Below are positions 1-9,676 of a stretch of 22,916 nt of DNA, in pieces. Position 1 is the stretch's first letter, and each line of letters starts with the position of its first letter. The notes beneath the pieces are model-generated. The model searched no databases, was not told where the DNA came from, and saw only the letters and a program-made list of their open reading frames with translations. This stretch comes from Hofstenia miamia (lineage: Eukaryota > Xenacoelomorpha > Acoela > Hofsteniidae), in NCBI GenBank assembly GCA_900660155.1, contig CABFPE010000688.1:324252-347167 (forward strand), given 5' to 3'. The translations under genes were made by a program, and so were the position numbers.

Positions 1-27
1 ATATATATATATATATATATATATATA
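1..27. repeat. (AT)n microsatellite at window edge
   Basis: Pure AT dinucleotide repeat of about 27 bp at the very start. Similar tracts lie at 1440-1471, 1519-1542, 1790-1811, 9655-9676, 14060-14082, 22554-22571 and 22902-22916. Its position at the edge suggests the contig ended in a repeat that could not be crossed. Confidence 0.95.
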
Positions 28-40
28 AGATGATGGCTGT

Positions 41-400
41 CAGGGTTGACATATTTTAAACAGGATCTGCTTAAAATACGTTTTAAACACTGTTTAAAAC
101 AACTGTTTTTGCAGTGTTGTTTCATTTTTTTGTTTTTCAAATTTGTATAGAAAAGTTTGTAATATAATTTTTGGGATTGTTTCATTTGTACTTTTATAGC
201 CTCAAAAATAGCACTACTTGTGTTTTGTTTACGTGTATGAAACGAAAAATGAATGTTGATTTGCTTATCATAATTCAATGTTTGTTACTATGTATTTTTA
301 GCCAAATGTACGTTGAGCGCGGTCTGTCTAAAAGTAAAAAAACATTGTTTTAAGCGTTTAAAACGTTTTTTTTAAAAATACACTTTTTTTGCAAACCCTG
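41..400. mobile_element. hAT-like MITE, 360 bp, with imperfect 8-bp target duplication
   Basis: The left end reads CAGGGTTGACA and the right end, reverse-complemented, reads CAGGGTTTGCA. The flanks are ATGGCTGT (33-40) and ATGGCAAT (401-408), which match at 6 of 8 positions, as expected for an old 8-bp target-site duplication. Inside the ends, TTTAAA/GTTTTAAAC-rich stretches (about 55-110 and 345-385) are roughly inverted copies of each other. There is no transposase; the 60-codon open frame at 171-353 is not credible. The terminal motif and 8-bp duplication suggest the hAT superfamily by inference. Confidence 0.6.
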
Positions 401-408
401 ATGGCAAT

Positions 409-1229
409 AAGGTCCGGGCCTTACTACTAACACAAGCCAAATCAGCTATTTTGCTTCTATCTCCTAAAATATGAAACGACTACCTTCTCACAGTAAATTG
501 TCTCTCAGCATGACTTTGTGTGAGCGTGTGATTCACATTCATTATTGGCTGCAGTTAGATATTTATGCAGATTCAAATTTCATGATTTAATTTCAAAATC
601 TGCGACGAGGATGAGCAGTAATACTTGAGGAAGTGCGTAACATGCGATGTAGAAATACACGAGGACTGAGTTGGTCTAGGTCAAGCCGGCAACGAAGAAT
701 TCCATTTCGTCTACCCAGACTGTGTTAGTGTAAACTTAGGCCTGTAGGCATGTTTTTTTTCGGGTAAAATTGTATTTTGTTTTTCAATACGAATTTATGC
801 ATTTCAATTAACATTTTTCTGCATAACTGAGCATGATTTACATGTAATTAGTTGCAATTCATTGAATGAGATCTAACCTTATTCTACCTATTTACGTAAC
901 ATAATGTGAATGTGCACCTTAAGAATCAGTCAAATGTCATAAACGACTTATAACTTACGTAAATTGAAGACATTAAATAAAAATTTAAGTGGGCGCCTTA
1001 TTACCTACACGTGTTGCTAAAAATCCACAACTGGTGACTTTTTTCTTTTTACTCTTTCATCGAAAGTTTTGTAAAAAACTAATTCGTAAGATTATTGATA
1101 AGAAATTTTCATGCAATACACAATTTTCAAATGCTACACATAACCAAGAGAAAACAAAAGTATACTGAAAATTACCATATATAAAATCACGAGAACAACA
1201 ACTAAAGAAAACAATACGATTATACAACA
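409..1229. other. A+T-rich stretch with no recognised gene
   Basis: No open frame with recognisable content, splice-bounded exon or repeat was identified. A slightly more G+C-rich patch at about 600-750 has no reading frame that stays open. Confidence 0.6.
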
Positions 1230-1438
1230 AAGAATTACCAACTTCGAAAATGTGTCCAGTATTTTACGCAAAAAGACTATGGAAATGTTCCTTAATAAAG
1301 ATCCTATCCCCATTTCATTGTCTTCTGGTATCGTTTATTCATACGACTGTGATGAATGTTCAAGGTCATACATTGTCGAGACTAGAAGGCACTTAAAAAC
1401 TCGGGCAAAGGAATATATAATTGGTCATCTACAATCCG

Positions 1439-1439
<1 letters not shown>

Positions 1440-1471
<32 letters not shown>
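1440..1471. repeat. (TA)n microsatellite
   Basis: About 32 bp of AT repeat that breaks the GIY-YIG frame. An ambiguous base (N) follows at 1473, suggesting trouble resolving this tract. Confidence 0.95.
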
Positions 1472-1472
<1 letters not shown>

Positions 1473-1518
1473 NAATTGAAATGGCATATAAATCCAATTT
1501 TTACAATGTTTTTCATTT

Positions 1519-1542
1519 ATATATATATATATATATATATAT
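1519..1542. repeat. (TA)n microsatellite
   Basis: About 24 bp of AT repeat, the second array inside the Penelope-like remnant. Confidence 0.95.
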
Positions 1543-1789
1543 GGATGTAAGCCTAGGCTGAAAAGTATTACATACTAATAAGACATCGTGAAACTAAAAA
1601 CTAAAATCGCAGAAGCAATGCGCATTAAATCAACTAAGAAAACATTATTAAATAAATATAGACATCAATCAAATTTAAATAACTTTTGAAAATCTGAATT
1701 ACTAAAAGAAGAAGTTCGGGAACATTTCTCCAAATGCTTGAAGATGACAACAAAGTTTGTCGAAAAATGTCACAATAAAACCTTATTTA

Positions 1790-1811
1790 AATATATATAT
1801 ATATATATATA
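1790..1811. repeat. (TA)n microsatellite
   Basis: About 22 bp of AT repeat just after the Penelope-like remnant. It may mark the element's 3' end, as simple repeats often do for such elements; this is inference. Confidence 0.9.
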
Positions 1812-1901
1812 AATTCTTGGCATAATTGACTTGATCTCCTTTAAGTGTTAAGCACTGTGTCAATGTGCTGGTTAATTAAAACTACTGGAATTCTGCTGTA
1901 G

Positions 1902-2021
1902 ATTAAGGATTCAGAAAATGAACATGTAATTGCATCATATATCTTTGTTCGAAAACCGGAATTAATGTCTAAAATTGATTTTTCATTTCAACAATCTTCA
2001 TTAATATATTGCATTAAATCA
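1902..2021 (+). CDS. Weak candidate exon running into a MITE
   Basis: After a plausible acceptor (TTCTGCTGTAG ending at 1901) one frame stays open for about 60 codons, to a TAG near 2083. It includes segments such as IKDSENEHVIASYIF and FVRKPELMSKIDF. The last third lies inside the MITE at 2020-2171. The only convenient donor (GTGGCG at 2022) is inside the MITE and is weak. Ending there, the exon would be 120 nt, phase 0 to 0, and could precede the candidate exon at 2257. An open frame of this length can occur by chance in 22 kb, so this is only a candidate. Confidence 0.25.
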
Positions 2022-2171
2022 GTGGCGTCAATGAGGGGTGCACCGGATCACCAAATTGCAAAAAATAGTCTTCAAAAATAGAAGAAACGTTTATTATATG
2101 GAATTTTAAACAAATTTGAGGAATATATTGACATTTCGCACTGGTCAAGCAAATTTACAGTGACGTCACTG
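2020..2171. mobile_element. hAT-like MITE, 152 bp, with perfect 8-bp target duplication
   Basis: The termini are CAGTGGCGTCA on the left and TGACGTCACTG on the right, an 11-bp inverted repeat with one mismatch. Both flanks carry CATTAAAT (2012-2019 and 2172-2179), a perfect 8-bp target-site duplication. The size, short inverted repeats, 8-bp duplication and CAGTG ends fit a non-autonomous hAT-type element. It has no coding capacity. The perfect duplication suggests it is younger than the element at 41-400. Confidence 0.85.
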
Positions 2172-2256
2172 CATTAAATTAATACTTACATAGAGCTATG
2201 AATACCACAAAATTAATAAAAAACCGCTTTTTAATTGACTTTTGCTATATTTCAAG

Positions 2257-2334
2257 GGAAGTGGAAAATCCATCTTTGATTACCGTTTACTTCTGTTCAA
2301 GTTAACCAAATATACTGTGGCTATTTGGTTTGAG
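2257..2334 (+). CDS. Candidate upstream exon of the zinc-domain gene
   Basis: A 78-nt block open in phase 0 from start to end (26 codons). It lies between an acceptor-like CAAG at 2253-2256 and a strong donor, GAG|GTAAGG. The peptide contains GSGKSIFDYRLLLFKLTKY. It ends in phase 0, which fits the next block at 3624-3679, readable only in phase 0. The acceptor lacks a good pyrimidine tract and the exon is short, so support rests mainly on the donor and phase agreement. GSGKS resembles a P-loop by chance only; no NTPase context is visible. Confidence 0.4.
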
Positions 2335-3623
2335 GTAAGGAATGAATGTTTTGTTGAAAGTAGTTCAGGATTAAGGCATCACGAAAATCGTTAATGTTTT
2401 AATTAACTTCAATTTGGTTAGTTTATGGTTTGCTACCTAAGTTTTTTCAGTTCATTTTGTATGTTTAGGTGCTAAATGCCCCTGCTTAAAATCTATGCTT
2501 AAATTCAATATTATTTATTCTTTCCATACTTAAAAATGTAAGGAATTTAGTCAGAGTAATTTGGAAAAATGAGACTGTGGATGATTAACGCAACACAGAC
2601 ATTGTGATCAGTATTGGAATTTTCACACGCTTTTGATAATTGGTTAAAGGTATCAAAATATTTATAAAATGATGCGTTTGTTTTGATATTGACTAGGATT
2701 ATATTAACCTAATTTATTTCAGAGCAATAACTGCAATTTCATCAGTAATTAATAGATAATTTAATTTAAAGTAAAAAATTATATTAAAATGGACCTTCTA
2801 ATACATAGTTTAAGTCAAAGAAGCAACCGCCAACAACAGAAGCAGGCAACAATTCTGCCGTGCCAAGGTAAAGCGACATATCTGAAATTTTTATTATTTA
2901 ATGCTTTTTATACAATGGACTCCAATACCTATTCTACATCTAGTGTCAAAGTCAGGAAGACGAATATGCACTCCAAGTATAATATTTAACTGTGGCAAAG
3001 AGGAAGTGTAATAACAGTCGAGTTTTAATCGATTACATTTATCGCTCTAAAAATAGTGATAATTGATGAAATCTCTATTACAAAAAATATTTTTTGTGAG
3101 GTACCCTCATTTGGATGAGGTTTTACTTGATAGCATTCTTATTGTTTTTGCAGTTTTTTGGCAAGCATGTTCTTGCTTTCAAAATGCTGCTTACATATCA
3201 TATTAGATAGTTTATGCAAAAATGAATTTAACTTTTACTGAAATTTATTCAATTTTTGCTAACTTTTTTAGTTTTACTGCAATTTTTTGTTCGCTTTAGT
3301 GATTACAACTTTTCAACTGCTCATGTATTCAATTGCTTGTTTTTTAGTACATTAATTTGTTCAATTTTTTGAAACAGCGGTTTTCGAGTAAGTTTTGTTA
3401 GCATCAAAATGATTAAATACTTAGAAGTGTGCATTGTTTAATAAACTCTAAATACGTTTGTATTTGATTATAAATTGTTTTTTTATTATTAGCATGATAC
3501 CGATGTTGTTTAAGTTTCAATTATTTATTGATATCAATTACATTATATTATATTTAATACTGTTAGTGAATTAAATTATATGCATTTAGGCATTTCGATT
3601 AAATCATCTATTTCACTCTCTAG
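2335..3623. other. Putative intron or non-coding A+T-rich sequence
   Basis: No transposon was recognised. A short ATG frame at 2789 reaches a good donor (CCAAG|GTAAAG at 2867/2868) but ends in phase 1, and no following block accepts that phase. An acceptor-like GTTTTTGCAG lies near 3153 with a short open frame after it but no donor. Neither is called as a gene. Confidence 0.4.
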
Positions 3624-3679
3624 TCGCATGTGGAAGAATTTCCTCGCCTTAAATCTGGATTAGAATACGATATTGAAAG
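3624..3679 (+). CDS. Zinc-domain gene, short exon (phase 0 to 2)
   Basis: A 56-nt block bounded by a pyrimidine-rich acceptor (TTTCACTCTCTAG) and a consensus donor (AAAG|GTAAAT). Only one frame is open, giving SHVEEFPRLKSGLEYDIE plus two nucleotides (AG) of the next codon. The block at 4946 begins with exactly one nucleotide before its open frame, so the two join in phase to form an AGA codon. Very short alone; confidence comes from both splice sites and the phase match. Confidence 0.6.
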
Positions 3680-4945
3680 GTAAATTTGTACAAATATTCT
3701 TCGTATTAGCATTGTCAAATTAGAATGTTCAGAAATGTGAGTCATAATTTGTAGAGTGCCATCAATTTAGGGATTTTTTAGAATTAAATTCAATGCTAGT
3801 TTTAACGAATGGAAATATTGGAATGCATTAAAAGAGAAAAATATGCGTTTGCTAACCTTTCTTTTATTCTCACTAACAACAATTGTTTTTTTGCAATTAA
3901 AAAACAATATCATACGAAAATGAACAGAGATCTAGAAAAAATGTGTGGGATTATGAACTAAAAAAAGCTCAACAACGTTTTGAGTAACACTAAAATGTTT
4001 AATGAGAAGAATAAGAAATCATCAGGTAAAATAGGATTAAATAGTTAATTGTAACCATTAACGGATAGAAATAAGTTTTCAGGCAGAAATAACAATCAGC
4101 AGTTGTACAAATTCATGCACAACACTACTTTATTGGGTTATTAAAATTCGCGTTGCTGTATTTTTATCAGTCAACATTTGAGTATGATTTCATACAGTGC
4201 GAATCTGGACGTGTGATATTTAAAAAGCCTCGCAATTATTCGAATTTAGCCTAATTAGGTTGCATTTTTCCACGGTTTTTTGTAGATTAATTGTGCAGAT
4301 GTTTCTTTAATTGCTAAGGATTGGATTCGAAAGCCAAGATATTCTGAAGAGGGAATATCGAAACTCTTATTAAATTGCTTAAGCAATCAAATATTTGCAT
4401 GAATTACTTTAGAGGTATTAACACAGGTGCATACATGTATGTTCGCAATAATGTCAAAATCTATATAGAATTCAAGTCTCTATTTTCACAAAATATTTTA
4501 GATATGTACGAGATATTTTTATGTTTATTAATTAAAATCACAGTAATAAAATTTCTTTTCCAATGATATATAGCACTATGTATATAAATTTTTCATGAAA
4601 CATCTGGTGATGACTGCTGCACATTTAGGTGCTAAATATAAAACCACTGTAATAATACATTTATTCAAATACTGGTAAAAATTTATAAATTTCGAAACTC
4701 ACTGACTCTTTATACATGTAAAAAATTTTTGTATTGTTGTAAAAAAAACGTTTGTTGTCCTTCGTGGTCTGGTTCGTGATGCAACCCAAGTATAGTACTC
4801 GGTCGATCTTTTTAAGGCTTTCGCTCCGCGCTTGTTTAATTTTAAATGTTATTCTTCAAAAACTGTTTTTGAAACACATCTTGAATTTCATCAAAGTTTT
4901 TATTTTATGGGAAACATTTGATAATCTATAAACAATTTTTTTTAG
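3680..4945. other. Intron of the zinc-domain gene
   Basis: Begins GTAAAT and ends TTTTTTTTAG. It contains a possible extra exon (4286-4402, listed separately) and otherwise A+T-rich sequence with no recognised repeat or gene. Confidence 0.5.
4286..4402 (+). CDS. Weak candidate alternative exon ending in a stop
   Basis: After a good acceptor (GGTTTTTTGTAG ending at 4285) a 38-codon frame is open, including ADVSLIAKDWIRKPRYSEE, and then stops at TGA 4400-4402. A donor-like GAG|GTATTA follows at 4414/4415, past the stop. Phase does not fit between the exons at 3624 and 4946. It could be an alternative terminal exon, a decayed exon with a frameshift near 4375, or chance. Confidence 0.2.
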   Translation: MNCADVSLIAKDWIRKPRYSEEGISKLLLNCLSNQIFA

Positions 4946-5084
4946 AATGGGCACGAGTGTATTTCGAAAGATTGATTTTAACGCGTCTGTGACCGACATT
5001 GTTCATCATGTTGTTGATAATAGCGCCTCAGAGTTAGCAAAGCTTTTAGAAAATATTCAATCCGTTAAATTGAACAGTGAATTG
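4946..5084 (+). CDS. Zinc-domain gene, exon (phase 2 to 0)
   Basis: A 139-nt block between a strong acceptor (ATTTTTTTTAG) and a consensus donor (TTG|GTAAGA). After one nucleotide completing the preceding codon, 46 codons are open, starting MGTSVFRKIDFNASV and continuing with a helical-looking segment (SASELAKLLENIQSV). The internal ATG at 4947 could be read as a start. The exact phase match with 3624-3679 makes an internal exon more likely. It ends in phase 0, as the next exon requires. No family is recognised from this part alone. Confidence 0.7.
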
Positions 5085-5256
5085 GTAAGAAGTAATTTAT
5101 TATCCCTAGTATGTTTTTCTCGTCTTGTTCTGTGTTGAGAATTCGAAAAATCGATGATATCAAAATTTTCCAATATGAGTTACTTTTATATCATTTCTTA
5201 TTTATAATTTTAAGACAATATTTTGTTTCCATTTACATGCTATCAACGTATTTTAG

Positions 5257-5513
5257 TCCTTCATGAAATTGAAAAGCAGTCATTATGACCATTTTAAGAC
5301 ATTTGCAGAATTGATACATATGATAAGAAGTGATCATAGGTTCTGTGCAGCATTCGCACCATCCTCTCATTTATTTAGCCAATGCTTGGCAGGAATGAAG
5401 ATTTTGTTGGACAACCCTAACTCAATACATTGCTTCTTAATGTCATATAAAGATGTTTTAAAATTAGAAATGTCTGCTGTAATTCCAGTGGCAAAATCAA
5501 TACAGAACGAAAG
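5257..5513 (+). CDS. Zinc-domain gene, exon (phase 0 to 2)
   Basis: A 257-nt block between an acceptor (CAACGTATTTTAG) and a donor (GAAAG|GTATTA). It encodes 85 codons with no stop, including HFKTFAELIHMIRSD and AGMKILLDNPNSIHC, an apparently alpha-helical region. It enters in phase 0 from the exon ending at 5084 and leaves in phase 2. The next accepted exon begins 8.66 kb away at 14174 with the single nucleotide needed. The large intron between them is filled with transposons. Confidence 0.75.
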
Positions 5514-5852
5514 GTATTATTGTAGCTTTTCATTTATAGTGGTTTAATGTGTTTAAATTTCCTCAAAATTGTTCTCAATAATTTTCTATCTTAAAAAAAA
5601 ATAGTGCTGCTTTGGGCGGGCGTGTAGCGGCGTTCCCTTCTTTCAAACTTTAACCATGACCATTTGTGCGAAAATTTTCGAAAATTGTGTAGTCTCGCCA
5701 TTTCGATTTTTATTTTTAAATTTGTAAATTTCCACCATGTGGCTTCTGCCACCGCTGGTACCTGTTGTTGTTTATAGTTATTTTCAATTGTTAATTTTCT
5801 AAGCAATAAAGCTTTTGGTTTCATAAGAATCGGTTGCGCATTCATTTTTTCC

Positions 5853-6032
5853 GTAATATCACCAATTGTTATGTCTAGCTAAATTAGGTAGGTTTGGGCG
5901 CGTATAATTGCATCATCCTTGCAATCATTCGTCTGGTTCTTCCAGAAGACTGATTTTTGTATTATCATTGCTTATCGGTAATTACTTTAATTCAATAGCT
6001 GTGAAATTTCGCCTCAGCGGGCTAGCCATGAT
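5853..6032 (+). repeat. Left direct repeat, probable truncated 5' LTR
   Basis: This stretch resembles 9275-9419 over most of its length. Shared blocks include TATCACC followed by GTTATRTCTAGCTAAATT, ACTTTAATTCAAT, and a near-identical end AATTTCGCCTCAGCG through GCCATGATG. Right after GCCATGATG the left copy switches to integrase coding sequence, while the right copy continues as LTR-like DNA. The 5' LTR therefore looks cut at 6032 by an internal deletion. Confidence 0.6.
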
Positions 6033-6500
6033 GAAAAGATTGGCGCAAAGTACTCCCAATGATCGAGTACTTCTGCAATACCCCGACTCACGCCACAACT
6101 AAGATGACTCCATACAAAGCCGTCTTCGGACATGAAGCACCTACACCTGTCGGTATGCTATTCGAAAACTACAACAGTCCGATCGACCAAGATTACTGCA
6201 AATCTTATTGAAAAACTTAACCGAACTCACAAAGTCATCTGTACAAATACTGAAAAGAGTGCCATACGCCAACAACGATACTATAATAAATTTATATATG
6301 GCAAACCACACAAAGTAGGCGACCAGGTCTACCAATTCAACCTGGAGTGATCACCACCAAAAAGCCGGTATGAAAACTCGCCACTAACTGTTTCGGCCCT
6401 TTTGAAATAAAAAAAATTGCTACATCACAATAGGTATCTTCTAAGCAACGGAAAAACTAGCAACTTCCAAAATCTAAAGCGAACAGCAAAAAACATTTGA
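6033..6500 (+). pseudogene. Ty3/Gypsy-type integrase C-terminal remnant
   Basis: Conceptual translation from 6035 shows the end of a retroelement integrase core: DWRKVLPMIEYF, then TPYKAVFGHEAPTPV. After a stop and frame change near 6159 comes ANLIEKLNRTHKVICTN, then RQQRYYNKFIYGKPHKVGD and QVYQFN, the basic tail typical of Ty3/Gypsy integrases. At least two frame breaks and stops are present, so it is inactive. Gag, protease, reverse transcriptase and most of integrase are missing. The sequence joins the 5' LTR fragment directly. Confidence 0.8.
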
Positions 6501-9274
6501 GGACACCAGAATTGACAAAAACTTCCAGTGAAAAACTTCATTCTAATTAAAAACGATAGCTCCAAACAATATGATACCAGTGAGCTAGATGAATTAGAGG
6601 AAAACTCTCTAAACAAAAATCTCAAACAACCTAAACAAATCAAATTCCCAATGCGTACACAACCCAGTTGTTCCGCTAAGCAAAATATCGATTACAGTGA
6701 ACGGAATATTAACATAGTTTATTTGCCTTAAGATGTGAAACGCATTTGACGGCCAACTCGTCCTCAAGTGAACAAACCTCGTCTGATGAAAAAGACTCAC
6801 GCATGGAAACATCTCAAGTTTTGGTCAGTATAAGTGCATCAGACTCGGACTCTCTCGGCTCCTGACGTTTTTAAATCCGTAAGTGCACCAGGTATGAATT
6901 TAGTAGCTAGTGTTGACCTTCCATCTACTTCCACTGGCCTTACCACGTCGAAAAGAGGAAACACTCTCTGTTACCAATTTCTCGAATTCCAATCAAACGT
7001 CAAATTCTTGGAAATCTATCTCAAGTTAGTTACACAACTTCTGAACGAAGCAGGAAACAATCTGCTAGTTACCAAAAACACTTGGAAAAAAAGTCTATTA
7101 AGAAAGGAGAATTACTGAACCCGTATTTTATTGCAACACATAAAGTGCGACATCTTAGTGCTAACAACCTTTCAGAACAAACCAAACTCTTAACATCGGA
7201 TCTTCTTAGTACACCCGAAAACAGAATTCACCATGGCGCTTTATCAACAACAATTGATGCAAGAAAACACCCAAAAATTAGAACACTCATCTTCTATGAA
7301 GAATTGATGCTTGAAGGACTCAATCGAGAATACTTGAGAAGCACAACGCACATCACGTTCGAACATAATATCCCTCTAAGATATATTTACAAATTCGTCA
7401 AAAATACGAAAGCCTGTCAAAAAATCACCTCACTCAACATCAATTGGAAAAACCTCATGATTATCAACTTCTTAAAATCTGTAGACAAAGACGATACTAA
7501 AGATCTTGATCACCACCCAAACAATTAATGTCAAAGTTATATTCATATACATGTATATAGAAGAGAATTATGAAATCATACCTGATACAGTTCTCAATCT
7601 GGAAGAATACCTAGGAAACAATCTGCTAGTTACCAAAAACACTTGGAAGAGAACAGCAGTCACACCTAAAGACAGTATCACAAACTTGATATTCATCAAC
7701 ATACTAATTAATAGAAATTCACCACTACAACGTACAAACAAACCAAACTCTTAACATCGGATCTTCTTAGTACACCCGAAAACAGAATTCACCATGGCGC
7801 TTTTCACATAAGCTCCGATGCAAGAAAACACCCAAAAATTAGAACACTCATCTTCTATGAAGAATTGATGCTTGAAGAACTCAATCGAGAATACTTGAGA
7901 AGCACAACGCAAATACAACAACGAACAATGGCCACAAATCAAAATCGAATGTCCACACTGAACCTATGCAATTTCCACAGAAAAATCACCTCACTCAACA
8001 TCGATTGGAAAAACCTCATGATTATCTGTAGACAAAGACGATACTAAAGATCTTGATCAACACCCAAACAATTAATGTCAAAGTTATATTCATATACATG
8101 TATATAGAAGAGAATTATGAAATCATACCTGATACAGTACTCAATCTGGAAGAATACCTCGAAAGGTTTCATATCATTCGCCGGTCAATGTTGTAGAGAA
8201 CAGCAGTCACACCTAAAGACAGTATCACAAACTTGATATTCATCAACATACTAATTAATAGAAATTCACCACTACAACGTACAATCACAGAAGAAAGAAT
8301 AGCTGTCGACATTCTTCTACAAACAAACATTAGAAATACTCGATCCCCACTCACATGCGCTCCAATAGCACCGATATCCGATGCAAATTCTCATTCAGTC
8401 AATCGCAACACGCACTAAACGAAATTTCCCAAAAGGTGGACTCAACTAAAAGCCACCAAATACAACAACGAACAATGGCCACAAATCAAAATCGAATGTC
8501 CACACTGAACCTATGCAATTTCCACAGAAAGATCACTTAACCGAGTCATCACGGCCTCAAGATTCAAGGACAAAACATCCTTTCGAAAAGATATCTTTGA
8601 GGAAGCTCAAATACCCTATATACGAGCCACCTGGTGTTATGGCTACTAAGCATCTTCTTAACACACGATAACTCAATGCAAATTCTAATAACAAAAAGAG
8701 CTTGTGCACAAATTACAAAATCTTGCTTCTTCAAAATCACCATCGCACCACTCCCAAGAAAGCTAAGATGCTGGCTTCTAGTCGAAACACTCATCACAAC
8801 CTCCCCACTCAAACCTAAGAAAAACTACATCGATCGCTTCGAAAAATATCTCACCAAAACAATTAATTGCGAAAACCCATTCGGAAGACTGTCACTGGGC
8901 ACAATACAAAACAAGTTAGGAATTCATGAGAAAGAAATCGATATCTTTGACATACCAGAAAATACATGTGGGGCGCCACATCAGAAACTTATTACAAAAC
9001 GTACACAGATTGCAACTCTCCCCTCACAACGAAAATGCTAGAGGAAAGACTACTGCACTGAATTCAAAACTACCTGGAAGCGTGCCGAAATCACAGCATC
9101 CACGAGAAAAACATGTCGCTCTACAACTACCTCTCCGACTGAATAAATTCAGAAACAACCGACTTGTTTGGCAGATACCTCCCTTTTAAGTGCATCGACT
9201 TAACATCTAAAACTCCCACACAAATTGAAGAAAAAGAAGAGCTCCTCAACAAAGCCATATTCCAACTATCACCG
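6500..9274 (+). pseudogene. Decayed 3' region of the LTR element (env position), unrecognised
   Basis: Between the integrase remnant and the right LTR lie about 2.8 kb of sequence in which many medium frames are open on the + strand but are broken by stops and frameshifts. The longest are 7082-7528 (148 codons) and 8634-9041 (135 codons). No family was recognised. In Gypsy-like elements a third gene, often envelope-like, can occupy this place; that is positional inference only. No clear signal peptide or membrane anchor was identified. The region also contains a 561-bp near-tandem duplication, listed separately. Confidence 0.5.
7181..8285. repeat. Near-tandem duplication with 561-bp offset inside the LTR element
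   Basis: A block starting ACCAAACTCTTAACATCGG at 7181 recurs at 7742 and stays alignable, with insertions and deletions, to about 8285. Copy 1 has an extra segment near 7353-7420. Copy 2 instead carries a segment at 7908-7983 that recurs at about 8456-8530. A shorter element (GGAAACAATCTGCTAGTTAC) occurs at about 7050 and 7613. The pattern suggests several rounds of duplication or template switching. Confidence 0.85.
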
Positions 9275-9650
9275 ATAGTTATATCTAGCTAAATTTATTT
9301 CGTTTTGGGGAAAAACCGGGGGTAGGTCTGAGTAGACTGATGTTTCTATTGCATTGCTTATCGTTAATAACTTTAATTCAATTGCTGTAAAATTTCGCCT
9401 CAGCGAGGTAGCCATGATGTTCTAGTGACAAACTCTAATCGTATGTTGATGGTTAATTTCTGTCTCATCAGCTTCAATGCTTAATTTAAGTGTCCTCCAG
9501 CTGATCGTTATACTAAATTACTCATGTACGCTGATTAATGGTTTTCGTAGACTCTCTTACAGTCGATGCTTACTCACGGTTGTCTTCTGTGCCTCGTACT
9601 ATAGATGTTATTTGTGCTGTGTTGCTACTATAACACTAAATAAGTCGATG
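9275..9650 (+). repeat. Right direct repeat, probable 3' LTR
   Basis: Positions 9275-9419 match the left repeat at 5853-6032. The following 230 bp have no partner on the left, as expected if the 5' LTR was truncated. The outer edge probably lies near ATAACA at about 9630 or at the (TA)n tract starting at 9655. No polypurine tract is clear before 9275. Confidence 0.5.
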
Positions 9651-9654
9651 GTAC

Positions 9655-9676
9655 TATATATATATATATATATATA
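9655..9676. repeat. (TA)n microsatellite
   Basis: About 22 bp of TA repeat immediately after the 3' LTR-like sequence. Confidence 0.9.

Larger units (their letters stand above)
1230..1780 (+). pseudogene. Penelope-like retroelement 3' end (GIY-YIG nuclease remnant)
   Basis: An open frame from about 1249 to 1440 has the layout of the C-terminal GIY-YIG nuclease of Penelope-like elements: SGIVYSYDCDECSRSYI followed by ETRRHLKTRAKE. The pattern is a GIY-like strand, a CxxC pair, a YIG-like strand and a basic helix. The expected YIG reads YIV here, so the core motif is altered. The frame runs into a (TA)n tract at 1440. A second piece at about 1591-1689 contains KIAEAMRIKSTKKTLLNK, like the tail of these proteins, and then a stop. 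Two (TA)n arrays and about 46 bp, including an N at 1473, separate the pieces. No reverse-transcriptase part is seen, so this is a 5'-truncated, inactive copy. Confidence 0.7.

Noticed and set aside
171..353. 60-codon open frame
   Set aside because: It lies wholly inside the MITE at 41-400 and has no protein-like motif.
2257..2275. P-loop (GSGKS) NTPase motif
   Set aside because: Five residues at an exon edge with no hydrophobic strand before it and no Walker B seen. Chance match.
2789..2989. ATG frame with a good donor at 2867/2868
   Set aside because: It would leave phase 1, and neither the 3624 exon (phase 0) nor the 4946 exon (phase 2) accepts it.
5591..5845. 84-codon minus-strand open frame
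   Set aside because: No recognisable motif, no splice or promoter context, and it sits between an exon and an LTR fragment. It could be a chance frame in slightly G+C-richer DNA.
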